Origin: Prevotella sp. UBA2725
GTDB lineage: Bacteria; Bacteroidota; Bacteroidia; Bacteroidales; Bacteroidaceae
Length of the DNA stretch: 64,000 bases
Assembly (NCBI GenBank): GCA_002353825.1
Contig: DEKJ01000007.1
Span: 1 to 64,000 of the forward strand
Reading direction: 5' to 3'
The position numbers and the translations under genes were made by a program. Numbering within the stretch: the first letter of the stretch is position 1; each line of letters starts with the position of its first letter. A model generated the notes under the pieces. It had not been told where the DNA came from. It saw only the letters and a program-made list of their open reading frames with translations, and did not search any database. This document shows, piece after piece, positions 18,511 to 26,261 of the stretch.

Positions 18511-19068
18511 ATGAGGCGCATATTATATCTTTGCATCGTCATCCTGTCCATGCTTCCTTTGGAACGTATCGCAGCACAGAGAAGCATCACGGTCTATGAC
18601 CCGGAAACCAACACGCCAGTTCGTGGCTTTCATATTTGGACGGGCAAGGAAAAGACAGATACGACAAACATGTTTGGCACAGCTGCGCTGCCGGAGAAGT
18701 TTGATACTCTGCTTTTGACAAAGCCGGGATATATTGCTTTGCGTATTCCTTCTAAACTTGTGAAAGATACAATTCCTGTCATTAAGGATTATAACAATAT
18801 AGGTGAGGTTGTCGTTTATGGTAACCGCCAGAACGAGTTTCAGGAAGCTGTGAAGCGGTGGACGAAGCAGGACCGTGTTGAGTTGCAACTTAGGCATCCT
18901 ATTACGGGCATAGACTTCAATCTTTCAGACATCCTTAGTGCAAAGCGTCGGCGTGATAAGCGTAATTCCAAGAAGATGGCTAAGATCTTCAATCGCATGG
19001 ATGCTACCGATGATGATCCTATTATCCACTCTTACCGACAGGCGTTGCAAATAGAACCGAAACATTAA
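18511..19068 (+). CDS. Secreted carboxypeptidase-regulatory-like protein
   Basis: A 185-residue protein with a signal peptide (about residues 1-23, ending IAAQ). It contains a small beta-sandwich resembling the carboxypeptidase D regulatory-like fold (ITVYDPETNTPVRGFHIWTG ... MFGTAALPEKFDTLLL). The C-terminal third is basic and helical (SAKRRRDKRNSKKM). No catalytic domain is seen and the function is unknown. The ATG at 18511 is chosen because the signal peptide starts there. The M6 protease begins 22 bp downstream, so the two probably work or are at least transcribed together. Confidence 0.65.
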   Translation: MRRILYLCIVILSMLPLERIAAQRSITVYDPETNTPVRGFHIWTGKEKTDTTNMFGTAALPEKFDTLLLTKPGYIALRIPSKLVKDTIPVIKDYNNIGEVVVYGNRQNEFQEAVKRWTKQDRVELQLRHPITGIDFNLSDILSAKRRRDKRNSKKMAKIFNRMDATDDDPIIHSYRQALQIEPKH

Positions 19069-19090
19069 TAATTATATTTCATATTAAGAG

Positions 19091-20767
19091 ATGAAACATC
19101 TTTCTTTACTTATACTTGCCACTCTATTTTGCTCACAGAGCATGATGGCTCAATGGGAGACACAGTGGGAGACGTTCAAGCGGAGGCCGTGTGGCACTGC
19201 TATGATGTTGCAAGAGAACACGGCTGAGACACGAGCCATCGCAACATCCTCCAACTATGTGAAGCATACGGGAAACATTACAATTCCCGTCATTCTCGTA
19301 AACTTCTCTGATGTGAAGTTCACCATTAACAATCCCAAGGCGGCTTTCGACCAGTTCTTTAATGGTGATAAATATGACACCTTGCAGACAGATTATGGCA
19401 ACGGGAACCAGTTTAATCATAGCTCTGTAGCTACGTATTTCAAGGATATGAGTGATAGTACCTTCCTGCCTAAATTTAAGGTGTACGGACCGGTGACACT
19501 CTCGAATAAGCAAACCTACTATGGAGGAAAAAGTACAAACAGCACAAGCGATGAGAAACCTCAACAACTTGTCGTGGATGCACTTGCTGCAATAGCGGGT
19601 TCTGTTACGGATGATGATCTTAAGTCATTTAGTCTTGATGGCTCCACTATTGAGAGTGTTTACATTGTCTATGCAGGTCTTGGTCAGAACGAAGGTGGAG
19701 ACTCTACTTCTGTTTGGGCAAATACCTGGACATGTGGTGCTAAACTTGGAGGTAAGACCGTGCGGTGGTACACAATGTCGGGAGAACTGAATCCTTACAA
19801 ACTAACTTCTGCTGGTGTCCCGGGCTCGAAAGGAACCCCTATGATAGATGGCATTGGTGTAGCCTGCCATGAGTTTAGCCATGCCTTGGGTCTCCCGGAT
19901 CTTTATCCTTACAGTAACGATAATGCACATGTTAACAACCAGGAAATGGAATACTGGGACCTTATGGATGGCGGCGAGTATGCGGGTGGTTTCACTTTCA
20001 AGGGTTCATCTTACTATGCAACATGTGGCTTTTATCCTACTGCCTACACCGCGTTTGAGAAAGAACAGATGGGATGGCCAGTAGATATTCAGACCCTCTC
20101 CAGCGATGCAAGCATCACAATGACAACTTCGACAGAGAAAGGTGGTACGGCCTATAACATCGTCAATCCAAGCAACTCGCTTGAATATTTTATGCTCGAA
20201 TGCATCCAACAAAGAGGGTGGAATAAGTATCAGTATGGAAATGGCTTGCTCGTCTATCATGTCAATCTGCCAAGCAGCACGATTTACCTCAAGACAGACC
20301 TTAATGATACACCTAACTATCCAGGTATGGCAGTAGTGCCAGCAGACGGAGCATGCCTCTCTTCCTATATTGATGCCAACAAGCCTTATTATACAGCAAG
20401 CCTTAGGGGCGACCTTTTCCCTGGCTCGGGTAATATGACCCCCGACACGTTGAATGTCTCGGTGCTCAACGATGTAAATAGCAAGCCTAACTTTTGCTGG
20501 TACAACACTGATTTCTGGACCAATTCTTCAAGTACGAAACAAAAGCTTACGACCAACAAAGCACTGAAGAACATCACTTACAATACATCTACGGGCGTTG
20601 TCACTTTCGACTATATCAACGACTTTGCAGCCGGCATCCTTCCCGTGTGGAACAACGATGCCAAGGATAACAAGATCTATTCTGTTGATGGTCGTTACCT
20701 CGGCACCGACTTCAATGCTCTGCCTCACGGTGTGTATATCGTCGGTGGCCATAAGATTGCAAAGTAA
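19091..20767 (+). CDS. Secreted M6-family metalloprotease
   Basis: A 558-residue exported protease with a signal peptide (about 1-21) and the zinc motif HEFSHALGLPDLYP (His at about 260 and 264, Asp in the metzincin-like HExxHxxGxxD). This fits family M6 (immune inhibitor A-like) metalloproteases. The C-terminus ends NKIYSVDGRYLG ... GVYIVGGHKIAK, a short motif common at the ends of secreted Prevotella proteins and similar to type IX secretion C-terminal signals. It probably acts outside the cell or on its surface. Follows the preceding secreted protein by 22 bp. Confidence 0.85.
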   Translation: MKHLSLLILATLFCSQSMMAQWETQWETFKRRPCGTAMMLQENTAETRAIATSSNYVKHTGNITIPVILVNFSDVKFTINNPKAAFDQFFNGDKYDTLQTDYGNGNQFNHSSVATYFKDMSDSTFLPKFKVYGPVTLSNKQTYYGGKSTNSTSDEKPQQLVVDALAAIAGSVTDDDLKSFSLDGSTIESVYIVYAGLGQNEGGDSTSVWANTWTCGAKLGGKTVRWYTMSGELNPYKLTSAGVPGSKGTPMIDGIGVACHEFSHALGLPDLYPYSNDNAHVNNQEMEYWDLMDGGEYAGGFTFKGSSYYATCGFYPTAYTAFEKEQMGWPVDIQTLSSDASITMTTSTEKGGTAYNIVNPSNSLEYFMLECIQQRGWNKYQYGNGLLVYHVNLPSSTIYLKTDLNDTPNYPGMAVVPADGACLSSYIDANKPYYTASLRGDLFPGSGNMTPDTLNVSVLNDVNSKPNFCWYNTDFWTNSSSTKQKLTTNKALKNITYNTSTGVVTFDYINDFAAGILPVWNNDAKDNKIYSVDGRYLGTDFNALPHGVYIVGGHKIAK

Positions 20768-20781
20768 CTCATCGTTCTGTG

Positions 20782-20833
20782 TGGCACCGTTTACGGTGCC
20801 ATAATGTTTACCGGAGCACCGTTATGGTGCTCC
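20782..20833 (+). repeat. Two tandem palindromes upstream of the Y1 transposase gene
   Basis: Hairpin 1 has 9-bp arms TGGCACCGT / ACGGTGCCA with a 2-bp centre (20782-20801). Hairpin 2 has arms GGAGCACC / GGTGCTCC (20813-20833). Both contain GCACCG and each is followed by ATGTTTA or ATGTTTAA. The pair may end the M6 protease transcript, but T-tracts are weak. Two like palindromes next to a RAYT-type gene are the usual arrangement of REP elements. Confidence 0.7.
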
Positions 20834-20857
20834 CATGTTTAACCTAAAGCTGAAGCC

Positions 20858-21889
20858 ATGGATCATCCTTCTTCTTATCATGCTACGGAGCACAGCATGA
20901 AGCGCCGTTGTAAAGGTCACGACTACCACTCGCGCAGTATGTACATGATCACCCTTGTAGTTGAAGGACGGCGCAACATTCTAGGTCGTCTTATCGGTGA
21001 TCCGACATTGCCAGTCGGGCAGCTTGGTGCTGCCACCTTAGCTCCTTCTCCTTTAGGCGAGGCTGTAGAAGAAGAATGGAGAAAATTGCCGAAGCGTTAT
21101 CCGGAGGTCAATGATATTGCTCTGCAGCTTATGCCCGATCATTTGCACCTTATTATCTTTGTGACTAAGAAGATGAAGGTCACTCTTTCTACTGTCATCG
21201 CCTCGTTTGAAGGTTATTGTCGCCAGCGGTATGAGAAGCTTATCAGGCAAGGACTCGCTCCTGCTGTCCCGCAGGATATCTTAGCAGAACAAGACTTAGC
21301 AAGAAAAGAAGGACGTAAGAGCCGTTTAGGTCTTCTTTTTGAGATAGGCTTTAACGACAAGATCCTTTGGAGGAAAGGAGAACTACAAGCATGGAAGCAA
21401 TACTTGGCCGATAATCCTCGCCGTAGACTTATCAAGGAACTTAACCCTGAGCTGTTTACGGTAAAGCACAACATCAACAGTCATGGCTATACGTTCGAGG
21501 CTTTAGGCAACGAGTTCCTCCTCGATTATCCCCGACGTATTTTTGTACAGTGTTCAAGGCGGCTCTCCGATGCTGATATAGCCTCTCTATTACAAAAGGC
21601 GGAGCCTGATTTTGAGAACGGATCGGTGTTCGTATCGGCTTCTATCTCTCCAGGTGAGAGGATGGTGATGAGGCACGCCTTTGATAACGGTTGCCCGACG
21701 ATAGTATTAAGGGAGAATGGTTTCGCACAATATGAAAAACCACACGGAGGTGCTTTCGATGCTTGTGCAGAGGGCAGGCTGTTATTGCTGGCTCCATGGG
21801 AGCACCACACTGAGAAGAAGGTGATATCGAGAGAACAATGCCTCAACCTCAACAGGATGGCAGAAGCGATAAGCACGGATCGGCTGTAG
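20858..21889 (+). CDS. REP-associated (Y1/HUH) transposase-like protein with DprA/SLOG-like C-terminus
   Basis: A 343-residue protein. The N-terminal part (about 15-180) resembles the IS200/REP-associated tyrosine transposase fold: a strand MYMITLVVEGRRN and the HUH metal motif PDHLHLIIFV, with a tyrosine (FEGYCRQRY) suitable as nucleophile. The last 110 residues are unusual. FVSASISPGERMVMRHAF, GCPTIVLRENG, the following G-rich stretch and REQCLNLNRMAEAIS follow the order of motifs in DprA/SLOG Rossmann domains. No terminal repeats of an IS were found, but palindromes flank both sides. It is probably a domesticated housekeeping transposase; the second domain's role is unknown. Confidence 0.7.
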   Translation: MDHPSSYHATEHSMKRRCKGHDYHSRSMYMITLVVEGRRNILGRLIGDPTLPVGQLGAATLAPSPLGEAVEEEWRKLPKRYPEVNDIALQLMPDHLHLIIFVTKKMKVTLSTVIASFEGYCRQRYEKLIRQGLAPAVPQDILAEQDLARKEGRKSRLGLLFEIGFNDKILWRKGELQAWKQYLADNPRRRLIKELNPELFTVKHNINSHGYTFEALGNEFLLDYPRRIFVQCSRRLSDADIASLLQKAEPDFENGSVFVSASISPGERMVMRHAFDNGCPTIVLRENGFAQYEKPHGGAFDACAEGRLLLLAPWEHHTEKKVISREQCLNLNRMAEAISTDRL

Positions 21890-21914
21890 CAAGAGAGGCG
21901 AAAGAACCAACGGC

Positions 21915-21934
21915 TTCTGCCCTAAAGGGCAGAA
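21915..21934 (+). repeat. Palindrome downstream of the Y1 transposase gene
   Basis: Perfect 9-bp arms TTCTGCCCT / AGGGCAGAA with a 2-bp centre, the same 9+2+9 geometry as the first upstream palindrome. It lies 26 bp after the transposase stop and may be a terminator or a REP partner. Confidence 0.6.
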
Positions 21935-22034
21935 CACAGAACCACAAGAAACAACTACTGGCAAACGATACAACCACAAACTACACGAAACAACCATGAA
22001 GTTACAGACAGCGAAGGGACTCGGAAAACAAAAA

Positions 22035-22068
22035 ACAGGGGGAAGAGCGATTGCGCTCTTCCCCCTGT
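22035..22068 (-). terminator. Terminator of hsp20
   Basis: A perfect 15-bp stem (arm ACAGGGGGAAGAGCG) with a 4-nt loop. On the minus strand it is followed by a T-rich stretch (TTTTTTGTTTT), so it ends transcripts from the minus-strand hsp20 gene 60 bp upstream. Confidence 0.85.
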
Positions 22069-22112
22069 TGTATCTCAGCAAGGTCCCTCAGTTGGGCTCT
22101 ATGCTTTAGCCT

Positions 22113-22145
22113 TTATTTGATCTCAATACCTTATTTGATCTCAAT
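22113..22145 (-). repeat. 15-bp direct repeat over the hsp20 stop codon
   Basis: TTATTTGATCTCAAT occurs at 22113-22127 and 22131-22145, an 18-bp period. The second copy encodes the last residues and stop of hsp20; the first repeats them just beyond the stop. It looks like a local slippage duplication. Confidence 0.7.
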
Positions 22146-22565
22146 GCTTCTGCCGTTGACATTGGCCTCTTCCTTCTTAATCTTAGGAAGCTCAATGCTC
22201 AGGATGCCATCCTCCACCTTAGCGGTGATGCGATCCTTGTCGACATCCTCAGGAAGGCTGTAGACCTGCTGGTAGTTGCTGTAAGAGAACTCGCGGCGCA
22301 GATAGTGCTCCTTGCGCTCTTCCTTACCGTCCTCCTCGTGATGCTCAAGCTTGTTCTCGATGGCAAGCTCAAGATCACCGTCCTTGTTCAGGTCAATGCG
22401 GACGTAGTCTTTCTTGATGCCCGGAACGGCTACTTCCATCGTGTATTTATCTGCATCTTCCTTCACGTTCACTGCCGGAGCTGTTGCGTTCACGCGACGA
22501 ACGCCATTGAAGAAATTATCACTGAAATCATTGTCAAACCAATCGTTCAATACTGGGAATAACAT
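22131..22565 (-). CDS. Hsp20/alpha-crystallin small heat shock protein
   Basis: A 144-residue small heat shock protein. The alpha-crystallin domain spans about residues 30-130, with VAVPGIKKDYVRIDL and the characteristic VEDGILSIELPK, and the C-terminus ends SIEIK. It acts as an ATP-independent holdase for unfolding proteins. The ATG at 22565 has a good Shine-Dalgarno (GGAGG, 8 bp upstream), unusual in this window; an in-frame TTG at 22580 lies upstream of that site. No standard -7 element was found upstream, so heat-shock-specific control is possible. Confidence 0.93.
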   Translation of the reverse strand: MLFPVLNDWFDNDFSDNFFNGVRRVNATAPAVNVKEDADKYTMEVAVPGIKKDYVRIDLNKDGDLELAIENKLEHHEEDGKEERKEHYLRREFSYSNYQQVYSLPEDVDKDRITAKVEDGILSIELPKIKKEEANVNGRSIEIK

Positions 22566-22596
22566 AGTCAAAACCTCCAATTATATTTTAATTATT

Positions 22597-22624
22597 TTCT
22601 TGTTATTATCTTCTTGTTATTATC
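22597..22624 (-). repeat. 14-bp tandem repeat in the hsp20 leader
   Basis: TTCTTGTTATTATC is repeated exactly twice head to tail about 32 bp upstream of the hsp20 start. It is A/T-rich; function unknown. Confidence 0.65.
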
Positions 22625-22682
22625 TTGAAGCTCTCATCGAACTTCACCCACAGTATTGCAACCTTTGTGCCCAAGCAATATA

Positions 22683-22720
22683 TGTGCCATAATGGCAAAA
22701 CACACCGCCATTATGGCACA
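22683..22720. terminator. 14-bp perfect inverted repeat after the zinc-ribbon gene
   Basis: Arms TGTGCCATAATGGC and GCCATTATGGCACA pair perfectly around a 10-nt loop. It lies 8 bp beyond the zinc-ribbon gene stop, so it probably ends the peptidase operon, though no T-run follows on the minus strand. It shares GTGCCATAATG with the palindromes near 20.8 kb. Confidence 0.6.
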
Positions 22721-22727
22721 AGTACTG

Positions 22728-23021
22728 TTAAGTCCAGAAAGCAGTCTCCCCCGTAAAGATCATCTCACCACCGCATTTCGGGCAGGTGTGATGATCCCAG
22801 GTTACGATGCGGCTACTGCCGCAGTTGAGGCACAACCGCCCGGCAAGTCCATTGAACGACGGTGCGTTGTTGCCGATGATCCCGCCTACTACAAGCGGCT
22901 GGATCGTATGGCAGTCGGGACAGCTCACGCTCACGATGTGCTGGCGCATGAAGCCTGTACCTTCATAGTCGTAGCATTCATAGCCGCACTGCTTACAACG
23001 ATATGTTTTTCTTTGTGCCAT
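22728..23021 (-). CDS. Small double zinc-ribbon protein
   Basis: A 97-residue protein with four Cys pairs: CKQCG and CPDC in the N-terminal half, CLNCG and CPKCGG in the C-terminal half. Two zinc ribbons are likely. Small proteins of this kind often bind nucleic acid or a partner protein, but I do not recognise the family. It is the last gene of a minus-strand group, 2 bp after the membrane protein gene, and follows the S9 peptidase gene, so all three are probably one operon. Confidence 0.7.
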   Translation of the reverse strand: MAQRKTYRCKQCGYECYDYEGTGFMRQHIVSVSCPDCHTIQPLVVGGIIGNNAPSFNGLAGRLCLNCGSSRIVTWDHHTCPKCGGEMIFTGETAFWT

Positions 23022-23023
23022 AG

Positions 23024-23542
23024 CTATTCTTTTACCTCCGTCTCTCCTTCTATAGCTGTCTTACCTTTGATAGCGTCGATGACCTCTGTAGCTACATCTT
23101 TAGCCCATCCAGCATCCATGCCAACCTCCATACGGATATATTCTCGCTCAGGCTTCTTGGTGGTCAGAACCAACTGATATTGCCCCATGGTGTAGGGTGT
23201 AGCGGTATTGACAGTCGTCACATCCAAGATATCGTCCATGCTTAGCGGCTCTCCTGCTACCACTAAGATGCGTTTTTGTTGATAGACCAAGATGCAACCG
23301 ATAGCTTCGTTAGCGCGTGTGCTGTCAACGACGATGCAGTCATCCGGCTCTCCGTACTGAGTGGTTGCTTCTTCTAAGGAAAGTAGATGGCTGTCGTTGG
23401 GCTCATCTTTGTGTTTCCCTTTTCGATAGAGAAAGAACGGTACAAAAAGGACAAGTGCAAAAAGAACATATGCATTGACCTGGAAGGCGACAAGCAGAAT
23501 CGCGATGGCGGCTACAATGGAGATAATGATTTCTTTCTTCAT
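23024..23542 (-). CDS. Membrane-anchored protein of unknown function
   Basis: A 172-residue protein. Two N-terminal hydrophobic segments (about 5-22 and 24-40, together a hairpin) are followed by a basic stretch (YRKGKHKDEP) and a soluble, mixed alpha/beta domain of about 125 residues ending in an acidic tail. The soluble part is probably cytoplasmic. No family recognised. It lies 31 bp downstream of the S9 peptidase gene and 2 bp before the zinc-ribbon gene. Confidence 0.6.
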   Translation of the reverse strand: MKKEIIISIVAAIAILLVAFQVNAYVLFALVLFVPFFLYRKGKHKDEPNDSHLLSLEEATTQYGEPDDCIVVDSTRANEAIGCILVYQQKRILVVAGEPLSMDDILDVTTVNTATPYTMGQYQLVLTTKKPEREYIRMEVGMDAGWAKDVATEVIDAIKGKTAIEGETEVKE

Positions 23543-23573
23543 GGTTGTTTAAGTTCTTACTTTGTTCTTGCTT

Positions 23574-26027
23574 TTATTGCTCTACCTTTTTATACAATGC
23601 ATTCCACCAAGATGCATCGCCCTTGAGATAACGCTGGAACCAGGCCATGATGGTGTTGTGCCACTTGATGCGCTTGTTGTAATCAGTGATATGGTGATCT
23701 TCACCATCCACGACGACGAAAGCGGTAGGACGGCCGAGAAGTTTCAGTGCTGTGAACATCTGAATGCTCTCACCGATAGGCACGTTGTGGTCGGCATTGC
23801 CATGGAGGAAGAGCAGCGGCGTGTGGATCTTCTCAGCATTGAAGAGCGGGCTCTGGTCGACATAGAGATCTTTGCGCGTCCAAGGGTAACTGCCTGCCAT
23901 CGACACCTCACTGTAGCTGTAGCCCCAGTAACCCTCGCCCCAGTAACTGGTGTGGTCACTGATACCGGCATGTGAGATGGCGGCGGCAAACAGGTTCGTC
24001 TGTGTCTGCAGATACTGTGTCATGAAACCACCGTAGCTTGCGCCGATACAACCGATGTGCAGCGTGTCGGTGTAACTGTGTTCATGGCAGAACGTCTTTG
24101 TTGCCTCAATGATATCTTCGGCTACACCTTTGCCCGCTGTGTTGACATGACGCGAAGCAAACTCCTGGCCAAAGCCGGTGGCACCGCTGGGGTTGACGAC
24201 GAGCACTACATATCCGGCAGCTGCATAGACATGATGCGGATAGCGTGACTCAAGGTAACGATAGGTTGGCACGCAACCACCGTAATAGTTGACGATGACA
24301 GGATATTTCTTCGACTTGTCGAAATGGGGTGGGAGGTAGTAACGGCACCAGATAGAGTCGCCGCGACTGTTGACAAACGACCAAGGCTCACAGTCGCCGA
24401 GCTCCACATCTTTTAACCGATCCTTATTCAGATCTTCAATGAGCGTCGACTTACCAGTTGTCGTATCGAGGGTATAGAGGCGGTAGGTGTTGTTCACGCC
24501 TTCACCATACCACAGTGCTTTCTTCGCATTGTCGGCGGGAGAGATGACGAAAACCATATCTTCCGTATTGGGAATACGCGTGATGACGCCAGTCTTCGGG
24601 TCACACTTGAATAGATGGCAATAATCCTTGTCGATGGCTGTGATCCAGATCGTCCCGTCTTCCTTCAACCATGTATACCGGTTGATGGATGGATCAAAGT
24701 TCTTTGTGAGGGGCTTCACCTCTTTGGAAGCGATGTCCATGAGATAGAGTTGGTTATCTTCCATACTCGGTATGCGGCCTTCCGGCAGGTTCTTGCCTAT
24801 GCCGCCGAGACATTCAGGAGAGCCTTCGATGGCAATCTGCTTGCCATCGGGGGAGAATTTGGCAGAGGATATGAAGCCATCGTCCTTGACAAGGCATTCC
24901 GTCTGAAGGGTGTTGAGGTCCATTCGCCAGATAGAATACAACGTTGTGGGCCGAGCGGTCAGGCGACGACGCGTTGTGAGGTAAAGGATATAACGGCTGT
25001 CACTACTGACGTCGAGCAATGACACATTATTATATCCGAAGGTCAATTGCTGCGACACCCCTGTGCTGAGGTCATAGCGTACGAGCGAAGTGCGGTCACG
25101 CCATCCCGGCTGACGGTCGTCAGGTTCCACAATCTGATAGATATCTTTCTCCTCTTTTGGACCTTCGTTGACATGACTCAGAATTAGGCTCTTGCCATCG
25201 GGCGTTATCTGCCAATTGTCGTCACTAGGCATGCCGTCAGCGAGGATGGTCTCACTGCCGTCATTGATGGAGATCCTTACTAACTGTCTTTTGCCGTTGT
25301 CACTTGTGCGGTCCATGAGCAAGTCGTCACTTCCCGGATAGAACTGAAGCGAAGAAGTGCTCGTGCGGACAATCTTGTTGCCGTCAAGGTCTCTGACGAG
25401 CCAGGTAGATACCGACTTGCCACCATCCTGCGTATTGATATGACCTTCGATAGCGTAGCGGCCGTCATGGGAGATGCTTGCACCCCACAGTTGTGTCCCG
25501 TTGAGCACGTCCTTGATGGAATAGAGATGCTTGGTACCTGGCTGGAGAACAGTCAGGGAAGCATCATTGTCTGTGCTAAGTGTTACCTTCGGTTTTACGG
25601 CTCCTTTGCCTTTGAGTAAAGTGCTGATGACGAAGTGGTGAGTACCTGGCTCCAGTGCGATGTCCTTTCCGTCCGTCTCCGTGCCGTCCACATATATCTT
25701 GTTTGTCTTCAGTCCACTGACCGTGAGCGTTGCTTTGGTATAAGCGGTTGTCTCAGCGTCAAAAGACAGAGAGGCCACAGAGTAAGCGGAAGCAGACTGC
25801 AGTTTCTCACCATTAGAAAATGTCTTGCCTCCATTTGTTGCTAAAGTGGTGCTTAGCAGTGACAGCTCGTCGAAAGCATTGCCGTTGATATCAACACTGT
25901 CTACCATGACAGGCCGCTGCACACTTACAGGCCCGGCAAGTTGAAGTTTCTCAATGACGTGGTTGCCGGCGAAGCCAGGAAGACTGACTGCCGATAGAAG
26001 GATAAAAGACGATAAGAATTTATTCAT
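23574..26027 (-). CDS. Secreted prolyl oligopeptidase-family (S9) serine peptidase
   Basis: An 817-residue exported peptidase with a signal peptide (about 1-20, ending GFAGN). The middle is WD-like with repeated TPDGK, SPDGK and SSDSRY motifs, as in the beta-propeller of DPP IV/acylaminoacyl peptidases. The C-terminal alpha/beta hydrolase has GASYGG (Ser at about 664), HGNADHNVP (Asp at about 746) and GEDHHI (His at about 777). It probably trims oligopeptides in the periplasm. An N-terminal domain of about 170 residues before the propeller is unassigned. First gene of a three-gene group. Confidence 0.88.
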   Translation of the reverse strand: MNKFLSSFILLSAVSLPGFAGNHVIEKLQLAGPVSVQRPVMVDSVDINGNAFDELSLLSTTLATNGGKTFSNGEKLQSASAYSVASLSFDAETTAYTKATLTVSGLKTNKIYVDGTETDGKDIALEPGTHHFVISTLLKGKGAVKPKVTLSTDNDASLTVLQPGTKHLYSIKDVLNGTQLWGASISHDGRYAIEGHINTQDGGKSVSTWLVRDLDGNKIVRTSTSSLQFYPGSDDLLMDRTSDNGKRQLVRISINDGSETILADGMPSDDNWQITPDGKSLILSHVNEGPKEEKDIYQIVEPDDRQPGWRDRTSLVRYDLSTGVSQQLTFGYNNVSLLDVSSDSRYILYLTTRRRLTARPTTLYSIWRMDLNTLQTECLVKDDGFISSAKFSPDGKQIAIEGSPECLGGIGKNLPEGRIPSMEDNQLYLMDIASKEVKPLTKNFDPSINRYTWLKEDGTIWITAIDKDYCHLFKCDPKTGVITRIPNTEDMVFVISPADNAKKALWYGEGVNNTYRLYTLDTTTGKSTLIEDLNKDRLKDVELGDCEPWSFVNSRGDSIWCRYYLPPHFDKSKKYPVIVNYYGGCVPTYRYLESRYPHHVYAAAGYVVLVVNPSGATGFGQEFASRHVNTAGKGVAEDIIEATKTFCHEHSYTDTLHIGCIGASYGGFMTQYLQTQTNLFAAAISHAGISDHTSYWGEGYWGYSYSEVSMAGSYPWTRKDLYVDQSPLFNAEKIHTPLLFLHGNADHNVPIGESIQMFTALKLLGRPTAFVVVDGEDHHITDYNKRIKWHNTIMAWFQRYLKGDASWWNALYKKVEQ

Positions 26028-26073
26028 GAACCGTATTTTATAGAATATATGTACTATTTGTTGCTAAACGGCT

Positions 26074-26082
26074 ACAAATTTA
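26074..26082 (-). promoter_or_regulatory. -7 promoter element of the S9 peptidase
   Basis: On the minus strand this reads TAAATTTGT, eight of nine positions of the strict form, about 47 bp upstream of the ATG. The CATATG array begins 97 bp further upstream. Confidence 0.45.
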
Positions 26083-26174
26083 CACAATATGTCGCATATT
26101 AACGGCTTTTATTAAGTGAATAAATATTATTAATAAACAGTTTCTTCCTCTTTTCTTTATTGTTTCTCCATTAC

Positions 26175-26238
26175 GTCACATACGCGTCGCGTTTCCGCCT
26201 CGTATGGGGCGGTAATGCGACGCATATGAGGCGCGACA
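26175..26238. repeat. CATATG 22-bp tandem array, copy A (3 units)
   Basis: CATACG, CGTATG and CATATG occur at 26179, 26201 and 26223, exactly 22 bp apart, joined by related GC-rich spacers such as GGGCGGTAATGCGACG. The last unit ends TGAGGCGCGA, as in the second array at 55777-55863. It lies between the AraC gene stop and the S9 peptidase promoter. Not a CRISPR: the whole unit repeats and there are no unique spacers. Confidence 0.8.
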
Positions 26239-26261
26239 TCTTTTCTTGTTTTGTCATAACT

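Noticed and set aside
20858..21889. Active IS200/IS605 insertion sequence
   Set aside because: No IS ends or second gene (tnpB) are found, and the protein is longer than TnpA with an extra domain; a resident RAYT-like gene fits better.
26175..26238. CATATG array as a CRISPR array
   Set aside because: Units are 22 bp long and repeat along their whole length with no unique spacers, and no cas genes are present.
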